A DNA stretch of 64,000 bases from Dactylorhiza incarnata (lineage: Eukaryota > Streptophyta > Magnoliopsida > Asparagales > Orchidaceae), in contig JAWHQI010000099.1 of the NCBI GenBank assembly GCA_033032865.1, forward strand, positions 2,861,001 through 2,925,000, written 5' to 3'. A model generated the notes under the pieces. That model saw only the letters and a program-made list of their open reading frames with translations. It made no database searches and was not told where the DNA came from. Positions 54,047 to 64,000 of the stretch are shown piece by piece. The first letter of the stretch is position 1, and every line of letters begins with the position of its first letter. The position numbers and the translations under genes are program-made.

Positions 54047-55408
54047 TGTTAGTAATGGAACGTTCACCTAGAGGGGGGGGGGGGGGGGGGGGGGGGTGTT
54101 AGGTGATCTGGGTTCTTTTTAAGTTATTTACGCACGATTCGAATATCCAAGCACAAAACAAAAATTATTGCACAGATAAACACAGATAAGGCACACCAGA
54201 CGACACAAGATCTATAAAGGTTCCTCAAGACTGGGTGTCTTGAGTAGTCCTCTGTCCCTCTGCGCCTACCCAGCTGTGTGCTAGGATCGGCAAACGCCGC
54301 CAAAAACTTCAGGCCCTCAAGCTTTACAACACGGACCCGCAAGTCCAACAGCCTAGGCCCGCAAGCCCCTACTGCCCCCGAGCCCGCAAGATCGACACTC
54401 AGGCCCTCAAACCCTACTCAACACAGACCCGCAAGTCCTGTGCCTACAGCCTAGGCCCGCAAGCCTCTACTGCGCCCGAGCCCTCAAGCTCGACAAGATC
54501 GGACCCGCAAGTCCACTGCCCTGGCCCTCAAGCCTCACAACTCTCCACCCCTCAAGTTAGACGGTGTCGGACCCGCAAGTCCACTGCCCTGTCCCTCAAG
54601 CCTCACAGCTCTCCAACCCTCAAGCTAGACAAATAGGCCCGCAAGCCTTTACAAGAGATTATAGTAAAAGAACTGTTTCTTCTGCCGGATGAAGATTGAT
54701 AACTTTAGTCTGTTGAAGATCGGCTTCTTAAGGTTGAAGAAGATGCTTCTGGATCAGATCTTGAGCGCACAGATCTTCTTCAATCTTTTCTTAGCCTGAT
54801 GAGGATTGGCTTCTTATAAGTCGATGAAGATGGATGTTTCTTCTTTTTCGCTTTTCTTTCTTGCGACGCTTTTAGTGTTCTCTTTTCTGTATGCGCAAGT
54901 TCTTTCTAATTGATCGATTGATGCAGCATTAGGGCAACTTCTTATCTCTTTTATAAGACTGCGAGGTCCCCAACGGTCTTCTGAAAAAGTTCCTTAAGTG
55001 TCAGACGCTCCTTTCCTTAAGAGCACGCGATGATTAGACAATTAGGCAGCGACATTAAATGCTGACAGTGCGTCCACAACTTTTTAATCTGTCTCAACGA
55101 TATCTCCATTGTTACGACGACAGGACTTTGTCGATGCCTTACGCCTTGTTAGATCTTCAATTCTTCTTGCTTCTGCCTCTGATGCTGGTATCTCGACGAT
55201 ACGAGACATTACGGCGCTTCTGCATATACGACGATATGCTATCTCTGACTGCGTCATCGTAATCACATTGTTCTCTCGATGACATGAGTGATAACATGTC
55301 GACAGATCATATGTTATCAGCTGCTTATCTTCAGCTGTCCTTCTTCAGTCTTCTCGATGACATGCCTTCTTTATGACGATGTTCGACGCCAAGATAATCA
55401 GTCATACT
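54047..55408 (-). repeat. LTR H: partial Sirevirus-like copia LTR
   Basis: On the plus strand it begins TGTTAGTAATGGAACG. On the minus strand this is the LTR end, with CACC, a 24-base C tract (plus G 54073-54096) and CTCTAGGTG, the Sirevirus terminus. U5/R holds CCCGCAAG/CCCTCAAG tandem words (54290-54640). TATA box (minus TATAAAAG) at about 54955-54948. U3 (54960-55408) carries CGACGA-rich words. Element D interrupts it at 55409; the remainder should lie beyond D, outside the window. Confidence 0.7.
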
Positions 55409-56688
55409 TGTTGGATCGTGTGACGCCCTTAGAGGGGGGGGGGGGGGGGGGGGGTGAATAAGGGTGTGTTTAAAAATATAATTTTTACTTAATAATTTTT
55501 AGACAAATTTTACTTTACTAAAAAGTTACTTATAAATAATTTTAAGCCAATGCAATTTTTGTATTAAACCAACCACAAATTTCTAAGATAAAGATTTAAG
55601 CAAATAAATTTGCAATTAGTGAAAAGAGCATAATTATATTTATCATGAAATTTGCATACAATAAAAAATGATCTTAACAATGCTTAAGATCAAGGCACAA
55701 TTATGATAATAAAAAATACAATAATTTTTGGTTTACCAATCCTTCTCCCAAGGATCGGAAGGCTATCACTTGTCTCTCCCAAGACCAAGCCCAAGCCTAT
55801 CCTCTAGATCTTCCCAAGATCTAGACGTAGCACACAAGGCCACGATTTCCCACCAAGCCACGCAAGGACTTGGACGCTCCACACAAGGAAGCGATTTTCC
55901 CTTAAGCCACGCAAGGACTTAGACGCCGCACGCAAGACGACGATTTCTCTACCAATACAAAATGAAATGTGTGTAAATGAAAATACAATATGAAAAGAAC
56001 AACTCCCTAGAATTTCAGATCTCTGAAAGGATCGTTGAAGCCTCGAGATGATCGTTGATGTAGAAGCGCGCCCAATCTCGTCTTCAATCTTCAATCCTTC
56101 TTTGCACAAATGGGAGTTGAAGAGGTTCTGGAGCTCTCTGGTTCGTATGCACTCATGAAGGAACTTGGAATTCTCAATGCATGTCATGCACGAACACAAG
56201 GAGTCAATTTATAGAAAATCGTTGTCGCCTGGGCGACATCGACTGTCGGAATTTTCCGACATCGCTAAACTGCCGCAGAAGTGCCGTCATGCGGGCAGTT
56301 ACTGTAACCGCCGAGCTGTCGCCTGGGCGACATCGATGTCGGATTTCCGACAGCGCAAAACTGCCGGTCGTGGTGGTGTCGTGGGCAGTTGTTGTAACCT
56401 CCGAGCTGTCGCCAGGGCGACATCACTGTCGGATTTCCGACAGCTCAAAACTGCCTTTCGTCGTGCTGCCGTGGAGGGAAGTAGTTGTAACTTCTCTGCT
56501 GTCGCCGGGGCGACATCGGCTGTCGGAATTTTCCGATAGTGAAATTTTCCCACATTCAAATTTAGCTCCAGCAGAAATGTGAACATCTCATACCTGTTAC
56601 CTGCACACCATTAATAAAAAATAGAATCAAATACAAACGGGACTTTGTTATTATCAAACCGGAGGAGTGCGAAACGCATGCTCCAACA
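55409..56688 (-). repeat. Element D 3' LTR
   Basis: On the minus strand it begins TGTTGGAGCATGCG (56688) and ends GATCCAACA (55409), 1280 bases. The C tract near the end is 21 bases (plus G 55434-55454) before TCTAAGGGCG, like element C. U3 carries alternating palindromes TGTCGCCTGGGCGACA and TGTCGGATTTCCGACAG (56223-56535). The TATA box (minus TATAAAT) is at 56213-56207, about 9 bases after the nearest palindrome. Confidence 0.9.
56223..56535 (-). repeat. U3 palindrome array of the element D LTR
   Basis: Four pairs combine a TGTCGCCNGGGCGACA palindrome with a TGTCGGAATTTTCCGACA-type palindrome (near 56223, 56318, 56410, 56504). The same pair occurs at 58037-58077, 58637-58677 and 59872-59911, and a related one at 63513-63551. 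Confidence 0.9.
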
Positions 56689-56990
56689 ATCTCCCCCTTT
56701 TGATAATAACAATTCCGTATAAAAAGAAATCATGTCTATTTAGATTGTTGATTTTAACATTTGGTGTGTGCACAAAAATAGCATGATATATTTCTCTTAA
56801 AAATAAATAATTTCCCTTTAGATGAAAGCTCCCCCTAAATGAATGCTCCCCTTAAATTCATGCTCCCCCTAAATATATGCTCCCCCTAAATGTTAAAGTA
56901 AGTTGAAATGATGTATTGTTTAGGTGGAATATTTAGGTGTAATAGATTTGTGATTTCTCTTTTTATACTTTTAATTCTCCCCCTTTTGGT
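56689..56990 (-). other. Element D polypurine-tract cluster
   Basis: The tract abutting the LTR (56689-56702, minus CAAAAGGGGGAGAT) is followed at about 56830, 56845, 56860, 56880 and 56975 by further GGGGGAG or AGGGGAG copies on the minus strand. This multiplicity is a Sirevirus trait. Confidence 0.88.
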
Positions 56991-58030
56991 ATTAGCAAAA
57001 GTTAATATTAGATAAAAGAGTAGTTCTGAAGGGAAAAGATATAGGATGTAGAAATGAAGAGTAAGCGGAAGCACTTTATTGGAAATGATTGAAGTTCATG
57101 AAATAATAGGAATATGCCATAGTATGAATAAACTCATGAAGTGACGGTATAGATTTATGGAATATGCCATAGTATGAAAATAACTTAAACATGTGTAAGG
57201 TCATTTGAAAGTATCATAGAATGACACAATAGTGTATAGATTTATGGAATATTTTCGGTCCAATTCTCATGAGATGAATGCTTAAATAACATAATGATGT
57301 GTACATGTGATACTTAGATCAAACATATAAAGTTATTTAATCTACATGATCATTGAAATGGAGAACATAATATAAGCATATAAAGTCAACTTTTATGTTG
57401 AAGATATAGCACAAGAAGAATAGCAAACCATTTTTCTTTTGCACAAGACACTTTACAATTCTTTCCAAGGTGCTTAACCTCACAATGCTCATTAAGACTT
57501 ATCAGGAGGGTAAGTAGTGCTTGGTGGAGTATCCTTGTCTTGTAATTTTAACCTTATATTTTTTTTGATCACATATTTGTGATATCTTAATTTTTTAATT
57601 GACCAAGGATCTCCGAATTCACTTGAATCGCAAAAGATGGTGTATATTTTGTTGTGCTAACAAATCAAGGTTGAAAGTTGTATTTATGAAGTGCTATTGT
57701 ATTATGTTAAAGCAAATATGATTCACGTATATATTAAATAAAAAGACATACGTATTGATCAAAAGAAGTGAACGTGATAGTTCATTATGATAGATAAACA
57801 ATTTCTCATACTTAGAGGCATGCGAAAACAATTTCCAATGGTCTAAACAACTAAGTAGGAGTGTCAATACGATGATAGCTTGGAAATGAAATCATATAAT
57901 CATGTAAGAGCCATTTTTTTTAAAGATAAAAAGCACATGGTTTGTCATCAAGTCATGAGGTGAAGCATTAATAATGACATATAACTATTGTAAAGCATCA
58001 AAGGGACCAAAAATTGGAGATTTATCAAAT
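56991..58030 (-). other. Element D 3' non-coding region
   Basis: AT-rich without ORF. The part at about 57440-57830 matches element C 10030-10440 in order and sequence on the minus strand. Nothing else is recognised. Confidence 0.75.
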
Positions 58031-58036
58031 CGGAAG

Positions 58037-58092
58037 CTGTCGGAAATTTCCGACAGTCACTGTCGCCTGGGCGACAGCCAAAAATATAAATA
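58037..58092 (+). promoter_or_regulatory. Candidate promoter of the antisense ORF in element D
   Basis: Two palindromes lie side by side: CTGTCGGAAATTTCCGACAG (58037-58056, perfect) and CTGTCGCCTGGGCGACAG (58060-58077). Seven bases later comes TATAAATA (58085-58092). In the LTR the same GGGCGACA-type palindrome lies about 9 bases from the TATA box. This points plus, towards the ORF at 58729, and opposite to gag-pol. Confidence 0.6.
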
Positions 58093-58187
58093 CGGCTTTG
58101 GACCGAGTCAAACCCTATTGTGCATCATTTTTCTGAACTGAAGGGCGAGAGAAGGCTGTCGGAGGTCGGCGACATCCTAGATCTAAG

Positions 58188-58727
58188 GTATGGTTTTGGA
58201 TTTTTAAGTGTTTTGACTCAAAAATTTTTAGGTTTTTTTTTTTATTTTAGAAAGGGGAGATGATAAAAGATGTATGTTTTTTTATTTTCCCTTTGATGCA
58301 TGGTGTAGATCTTGGAAGTTTTGTGTTTTAAAAGTGTAGATCTAGTGTAAATCAAGGGGATCTTATTGGATCTTGGTGAAAAATGTTTTGATTTTGTGAT
58401 TTTTTTTGTGGTTGAAGTTTTGCATTTGTACATAGTAGAATTTTTTTTTAAAAATGGAAGATTTGCTTTTGGAAGAAGGTTGAAGATGATGAATAGTAAG
58501 GATATGGAGAAGATGTAGATTTGAAAAAATATTATATATATATATTTTTTTAAAACTTGATGTTGAAATAAAACTTGATTTTGAGTAGATCTGGAAGTTT
58601 ATGTAAAAAATTGCAAGAGAAGTTTACTGAATTACTGTCGGAATTTTCCGATTGTCACTGTCGCCTGGGCGACAGTCTTCTAGTGCACATCACATGTTTA
58701 ATCCATTTTTTTATATGTTATTTGCAG
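58188..58727 (+). other. Candidate 5'-UTR intron of the antisense ORF
   Basis: The donor CTAAG/GTATGG (58183-58193) and acceptor TTATTTGCAG/A (58718-58728) fit plant consensus. The 540 bases between are T-rich, as plant introns are. Exon 2 begins one base before the ATG. The intron would carry another palindrome pair (58637-58677). Predicted by eye only. Confidence 0.5.
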
Positions 58728-58728
58728 A

Positions 58729-59577
58729 ATGGCTTCCAGTTCTAAAGCGCGAAGGAGTACTTCTGAAGATGCGCATAGTTCGTATCAAGTGTACCCTGGG
58801 GTGGAGAAAGCCATAGTTGGAGTAGCGAAATATGTTGAATTTGATTCGCTGAAGCATGATCATATCTATGATCGGCCTGCGAATGCAGGTATACTCTCAA
58901 TAATCACAGCAGATTCATTTTCATCCTTTTTGGTTCGAGAATTCTATAATCATTTGGAAGATCCCAATTACACTGAATTGGATGGGGGAGTTAGATCAAG
59001 AATCCAAGGTCAACATGTGGAAATAACACATGTTGATCTAAGAGAGGAATTCGGACTAGTGATGAGTGAAAATATGCCGGATATAGTGGAGAGTTATAGA
59101 AAAGATAGAGATTGGACCCTTGTAAACATGAGTTTACATGGGAGTCAAAAGAAGACTCTAACCACTGAAGTTACGTCACTCACTCCGGATGCTTTCTTAG
59201 TTCAAGATATATTAAGGAACTCAGTCATGTTGAAGAGTGGAGATACAAGAAGTATCACGGCTCAGTTGACCCTCATTACTTACTTCATTATGGAGGATGA
59301 ACTTTTCGATGTGGCGGACTTCATACTCTCCCAGATTCGGTATGCGTTTAGATTAAAGCATCCAAAATGGGTGAAGGTTCACACGCTGCCAATGGGGGCG
59401 ATAATTCAGCGTATATTATATAAGAAGTACGGATGGATAGCTCAAGATTCATATTTTGATGATTGTTATCCGGAGATATATTATACGGGTACTATGAAAG
59501 TGAAGAAGACGCAGAAAAAGGCCCATCCTGGAATTGAGATTAGAGAGCCGCCAATGCCTAGGGCAGGATCACTATGA
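58729..59577 (+). CDS. Antisense accessory ORF of element D (plant transposon-type domain)
   Basis: This frame of 282 codons lies opposite to gag-pol, between the pol end and the 3' LTR. Landmarks: VEFDSLKH (about 37-44), LVREFYNHL (65-73), RIQGQHVEI (87-95), then SITAQLTLITYFIM (about 182-195) and an aromatic-rich C-terminus. The REFY...G-x-x-V...L pattern resembles the putative plant transposon protein domain seen in many plant retroelement accessory genes; I judge this by eye. After TGA 59575-59577 the same frame stays open to 59911-59913 through a Lys/Glu-rich helical stretch and an Arg-rich tail, so the ancestral protein was probably about 394 residues and the TGA a CGA mutation. A promoter-like module and intron precede it. 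Confidence 0.75.
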   Translation: MASSSKARRSTSEDAHSSYQVYPGVEKAIVGVAKYVEFDSLKHDHIYDRPANAGILSIITADSFSSFLVREFYNHLEDPNYTELDGGVRSRIQGQHVEITHVDLREEFGLVMSENMPDIVESYRKDRDWTLVNMSLHGSQKKTLTTEVTSLTPDAFLVQDILRNSVMLKSGDTRSITAQLTLITYFIMEDELFDVADFILSQIRYAFRLKHPKWVKVHTLPMGAIIQRILYKKYGWIAQDSYFDDCYPEIYYTGTMKVKKTQKKAHPGIEIREPPMPRAGSL

Positions 59578-59913
59578 GAGTCTATTGATGATTTACGTGA
59601 TTCATTAGAGGATCACAAGAAAGAAGTGAAAAAGGACCGTAGTCGAATGCAGAAGTTTATGAAGTTTCTTGTCAAAGGTCTGAAGTTAAAGCCAACTCCG
59701 GAGGAAGAGGCCGAATGGCAAGTTCCAGACAAAGAACCTCCACGCCAATCGGTGAGGCGGGCTCGCCGTGGTAAGGCCGTGAGACGAGGACCTCCAGAAG
59801 ATTGTCTAGAGAGCAGCGGGGCTGGTTTTAGGATTCTGAGTAGTTTCATCAGGCTGCTGCTGCTGACTGATGTCGGAAATTTCCGACATCCACTGTCGCC
59901 TGGGCGACAGTGA
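59578..59913 (+). pseudogene. In-frame C-terminal extension of the antisense ORF
   Basis: It is open in the same frame after the TGA and codes a Lys/Glu-rich, probably coiled-coil segment (LRDSLEDHKKEVKK) and a basic region (VRRARRGKAVRRG). It ends inside a palindrome pair (59872-59911). Coding-like composition suggests it was part of the ORF. Confidence 0.55.
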
Positions 59914-60134
59914 ACTTCTTCAGATGTTGTTTTCTGTTAATGAACTTGAAACTAATGTTGTTTTCTACTATTTTTATTGGAACAATAGTGATGTAATATT
60001 AATTATGATTGAATTTTTGTTAAGTCATTTGATATTCTATGGTTTGATTTTAAAATTTAGGCTTTTTCTTTTTAAAATGTATGGGTTTTGTGATGATTTT
60101 TTTTAAATTTTATAGGTTTTAAGTAGTGATATAT
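59914..60134. other. Spacer between antisense ORF and pol end
   Basis: AT-rich, no ORF. It lies between the palindrome pair after the antisense ORF and the convergent end of pol. Confidence 0.6.
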
Positions 60135-61169
60135 TCATTGAGAAATGTCTAGGATTCCCAATTCTAGCATAAGCATAGAAAAACAGGAATCCGGTAACGG
60201 CTTAGTGAATATATCCGCTAGTTGATTTTCCGTGCCTATAAAGTTGATTTTTATATTACCCTTCTTAATATGATCCCTTATAAAATGATGTCGGTCATCT
60301 ATATGCTTAGATCTAGAATGTAATACGGGATTGTTAGTTAAGTTTATAGCACTTTTATTGTCACACTTTAATTCTACACTACTTTGTTGCATGCCAAAAT
60401 CTTCTAACGTTTGTGACATCCAAAGAGCTTGGGCACAACAACTACCTAGTGCAATATATTCGGCCTCGGTAGTAGAGAGGGCAACAGAATTCTGCTTCCT
60501 ACTCGACCATGAAATAAGTGAAGGGCCGATAAAGTGACAAGTGCCACTAGTGCTTTTCCTATCTAAAGAACATCCCGCATAATCCAAATCCGAAAAACCA
60601 TGCAAAATAAAAGAATCATTATGAGGATACCATAATCCTAATTTTGATGTTCCTATGAGATATCTAAAGATACGTTTCACCGCTTTTAAATGTGACTCTT
60701 TAGGATTAGCTTGAAATCTAGCACATAAACAAACGGCAAACATAATGTCAGGTCTAGATGCGGTTAAATACAATAAAGAACCTATCATACTTCTATAAAG
60801 GGTTTGTTCAATTGAAACACCACTTTCATCTTTTCCTAATTTTAGTGAAGTACTCATAGGAGTGTTTGCATGCTTAAGATTTTCAAATCCAAATCTTTTT
60901 AACATATCATGAATATATTTGGTTTGACATATAAAAATACCATCATGTTTTTGTGTAATTTGAAAACCTAGAAAATATGAAAGTTCTCCAACCATGCTCA
61001 TTTCAAATTCATTTTTCATAATTTGAACTACTTCATTACACAACTCTTCATTAGTGGCTCCAAAAATAATATCATCAACATAAATTTGTAAAATAACTAA
61101 ATCATGATCAATTTGCTTAATGAAGAGTGTAGAATCAGCACTTCCTATTTTATAATCGTGCTTTAACAA
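60135..61169 (-). pseudogene. pol: Element D pol, 3' part (RT C-terminal half, RNase H)
   Basis: The minus-strand frame of 344 codons opens just after the frameshift noted in the 5' part. YVDD box near residues 31-34 ([11 protein letters not shown]). RNase H motifs: SDLDYAG (expected SDAD form altered to SDLD), TTEAEY, KCDNKSA, SKHIDDRHHFIRD. It ends at the normal place. Apart from the upstream shift, no stop is present. Confidence 0.92.
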
Positions 61170-63250
61170 ATATTGAGTTAATCGATCATACCAAGCACGA
61201 GGCGCTTGTTTTAATCCATAAAGTGCTTCATCTAATTTATAAACATAATTTGGATATTTCTCATTTATAAAGTCAGGGGTTGTTCTACATAAACCTCTTC
61301 TTTTATATACCCGTTTAAAAATGCGGTTTTGACATCCATTTGATATAATTTAAATCTTTTAAAACAAGCAAATGCAAGAAATATCCTAACCGCTTCTAAT
61401 CTTGCTACGGGTGCAAAAGTTTCATCAAAATCTACCCCTTCAATTTGTGCATAACCTTTTGCAACTAATCTGGCTTTATTTCTAACAATTCTAGATTCAT
61501 TATCCATTTTATTTTTAAAAATCCACTTAACACCAACAACAGGATGATTTTTGGGTCGTTCTACAAGATTCCAAACCTTATTCCGTTCAAATTGATTAAG
61601 TTCTTCATTCATAGCTAAAAACCAAAATTCATCATTTAAAGCGGTGGAAACATCTTTTGGTTCTATTTCAGAGACAAAACAAAGATTTGAAAATAAAACA
61701 TGTAGCGATGAACGAGTACCAACCCCTTTTTGCGGATCTCCAATGATAAGCTCCTTTGGATGATCCTTTGAAAACCTCAATTCACTTGGAGGCTCATATT
61801 CTTCTCTTTCTTCTACTTCTCTATCTTCTTCTTCTCTTTCTCCTTCTCTTTCTTCTTCTTTTCCTTCTTCATTTTCTCCAAGTTCTTCATCATCATTCTC
61901 CACCGATGGAAGGGGATCATCTTCTCTTCCTGTAATTTTCTTTTTTACACATGAAGCAAACTCATCAAACCTAACATGAATAGATTCTTCAACTATTTTT
62001 GTTCTTTTATTAAAAATCCTATAAGCTTTACTAGTTGAAGAATAGCCAATAAAAATACCTTCATCACATTTTTCATCAAATTTTCCTAAGGAATCTTTAG
62101 AATTCAAAATAAAACATTTACAACCAAAAACTTTGAAATAAGAAACATTTGGTTGTTTATTAAAAATTAATTCATAAGGAGTTAATTTTAAAATAGGGCG
62201 AAGCATTACTCTATTAATTACATAACATGCCGTACTAACCGCTTCAGCCCAAAAAGATTTTGGTAATTTAAATTCAGATAACATCGTACGGGCTAACTCT
62301 TGAAGAGTTCTATTTTTCCTCTCCACTACACCATTTTGCTGTGGTGTGCGTGGAGCAGAAAATTCATGTTTAATTTCTAACTCCGTACAAAAAGAAATAA
62401 ACTTTTCATTTTCAAATTCTCCTCCATGATCCGATCGTATGCAATTAATTTTTAACTCAAATTCATTTTGAATACGCAAACATAATTTTGAAAATTCTGA
62501 AAATGCATCGGATTTTGAGGTTAGAAATAAAGTCCAACAAAAACGAGAATAATCATCAATCAATACAAATGTGTATTTTCTACCTCCCAAGCTAGAAATT
62601 CCAATTGGCCCAAATAAATCCATATGTATTAATTGAAGTGGCCTAGTGGTAGAAATACTATTTTTACTTTTAAAAGTAGATTTTGAAAATTTTCCTTTTT
62701 GGCAAGGCACACATAGTGAAGAAGATAAATTTCCATTTAACAATGGTAAACCTTTAATTAATTTATCTTTTGAAAGTTTTGAAATTAACTTGGCACTAGT
62801 ATGTCCAAGTCGCCTATGCCATAAATCTAATTCATCATTTTTTGATAAAAAACATTTTAAGGTAGAATTTGAAAAATCAAGAAATTTAATCATATATACA
62901 TTATGACATCTAGGTGCGGTAAAAACAATTTCATTTGTTTTGGAATTAATAATTTTGCACAAATTTGTAGAAGATTCAAATAAAACATTTAAACCCTTAT
63001 CACATAATTGACTAATAGAAATCAAATTATGCTTTAATCCTTCTACAAATAGAACATTTGAAATTGAAAAATTTTCGTTACCCACAACTCCGATGCCGAT
63101 GATTTTTCCTTTTACATTGTCTCCGAAAGTAACAACTCCTCCTTTCTTCATCTCTAGGCTAAGGAACTTCTCTTTATTGCCCGTCATGTGTTTTGAACAG
63201 CCCGAGTCCAAGTACCACACGTCTTCTTTGTCCTTAGCCTGCCAACACAC
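61170..63250 (-). pseudogene. pol: Element D pol, 5' part (protease, integrase, RT N-terminal half)
   Basis: The minus-strand frame starts right after a TAG that ends gag in the same frame. Protease [12 protein letters not shown] near residues 12-25. Integrase zinc region WHRRLGH and CVPCQKGK. Core [15 protein letters not shown] and [11 protein letters not shown] with the D-D-E residues present. A Glu/Arg-rich linker precedes RT, which starts WNLVERPK and reaches EEVYVEQP, where a run of C appears one base short compared with relatives (near 61280). The frame then closes at 61265. Reading continues in another frame at 61264-61170 and joins the 3' part. A single indel separates this pol from an open one. 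Confidence 0.92.
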
Positions 63251-64000
63251 CTAGAAAGAAGAGGTGAGTAAAGATCTGGTTACCCAAGTGGTTCCACCCA
63301 TAGTATAGGTAGAAGCCTTAGGCACCCAGATTTGTTTAATTTTACTTTTTCCTTCCTTCCAGCAAGAGTCCGTAGTGTGACCAAATCTATTGCATTTGGC
63401 ACATGTAATGTATTTAGAAGAGTATAACTTTTCTGGACTTTTACTGGATGAGGATGCAGTATTTGACAATTCATTAATTTTAGAATTTTTTAAATGAATT
63501 TTCTGGACTTTTCACTATCGCCGGCGACAGTGGTTGTCGCCGGGCGACAGCTTCCAGATGTGTATCCGAGTCCAAACCTTCCAGATCCATGGCGTTGGTA
63601 TCCTAAGATCATATCTAGTGATCTTCGGCCCATTCCAAATTTTTTCATGGCTAGTGTTAAGTCATGAATCTAGTTTCTCATTTTTGTATTTTCGGATACC
63701 AGATTTACACATCTACGTTCAAAAGATTTCTTTCCCTCATGGATTTTGGAAATTGAAGATTTGAGATCTCTCTCTAAAATCTCATTATTTTTAGTAAGAA
63801 GTTTTATTGTAGAATGAGATTTGGAAAGAGATTCTTCAAGTTCTTTAATTCTTCCCATAAAGTGATCACACTCTTGGCAAGAAATATCTCTTTTTCCAAT
63901 AGTCTTAATTTCATTTAACAATTTTTTGTTTTCTTTAAGCAAAATTTCATTTTTAGATTTAAGAAGATCATTATCTTTTAAACTTTTTTCAAAAAATTTG
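63251..64000 (-). pseudogene. gag: Element D gag, C-terminal part
   Basis: From the window end, 64000 down to 63670 is a Lys/Glu-rich coiled-coil gag region ending at a TAG (63672-63670). The same frame then codes a gag-like GRFGLGY stretch with a palindrome pair inside (63551-63513) and another stop near 63490. The last part (63469-63251) holds a zinc knuckle CAKCNRFGHTTDSC and the IWVPKA motif. It ends at TAG 63253-63251, directly followed in frame by pol. The N-terminus lies outside the window. Whether the stops are mutations or are bypassed is unknown. Confidence 0.8.

Larger units (their letters stand above)
55409..64000 (-). mobile_element. Element D: Sirevirus-like copia element with antisense accessory ORF (partial)
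   Basis: On the minus strand the order is gag (partial), pol, a 3.4-kb 3' region with an ORF on the opposite strand, a polypurine cluster and the 3' LTR. The 5' LTR and gag start are outside the window. Decay is slight: one frameshift in pol and one or two stops in gag. It was inserted into LTR H; ATACT (55404-55408) is the candidate target duplication. Its 3' non-coding region is shared with the gag-only element C. Confidence 0.9.

Overview
The window is intergenic plant nuclear DNA made almost entirely of nested LTR retrotransposons. Most belong to the Ty1/copia lineage. Three things support a plant host: gag proteins with the UBN2/DUF4219-type fold, primer-binding sites TGGTATCAGAGC complementary to plant initiator-Met tRNA, and Sirevirus hallmarks (LTRs ending in a C-tract followed by TCTAGG or TCTAAGG, clusters of GGGGGAG polypurine tracts, palindrome arrays in the U3, and an extra ORF after pol). 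I found no convincing host gene, rRNA, tRNA gene or CRISPR array. The species cannot be told from the sequence.

Layout, left to right. 1-15323 is element A (+): the 3' part of a decayed copy with pol, an env-like accessory ORF and the 3' LTR. Its accessory ORF is split by element C (4232-12643, +), a gag-only element with both LTRs and a CAAGC target duplication. A itself sits in element B (-), whose pol reads up to the exact right edge of A at 15324. B is also split by element E (16901-28367, +), a complete 11.5 kb copy with intact gag, pol and accessory ORFs, two 1376-bp LTRs in which I saw no difference, and a CTTGG target duplication. B resumes after E and ends with its 5' LTR at 32630.

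33385-47466 is a long Ty3/gypsy-type LTR-like sequence (J) split by element F (34147-42677). F has two LTRs of about 1.58 kb with hairpin arrays. Its interior holds a truncated copia element G (gag and 5' LTR, -), minisatellites and a palindrome-plus-TATA block. From 47467 on come GC-rich sequence, a short tandem repeat, a probable solo LTR (48578-50313), an inverted copy of the 32.6-33.2 kb repeat, a MITE-like element, GT-rich DNA and a partial copia LTR (H). H is interrupted by element D (55409 to beyond the window, -).

Main point of interest. In A, E and D the accessory ORF after pol has its own promoter-like module: a family-specific palindrome array, then a TATA box, then the ORF. The same palindrome with a TATA box at comparable spacing occurs in the U3 of that element's LTR. 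In D the accessory ORF runs antisense to gag-pol and also shows a plausible 5'-UTR intron. This suggests internal promoters built from the same module as the LTR promoter, so that the accessory protein could be expressed with the genomic transcript. This is inference from sequence and needs transcript data.
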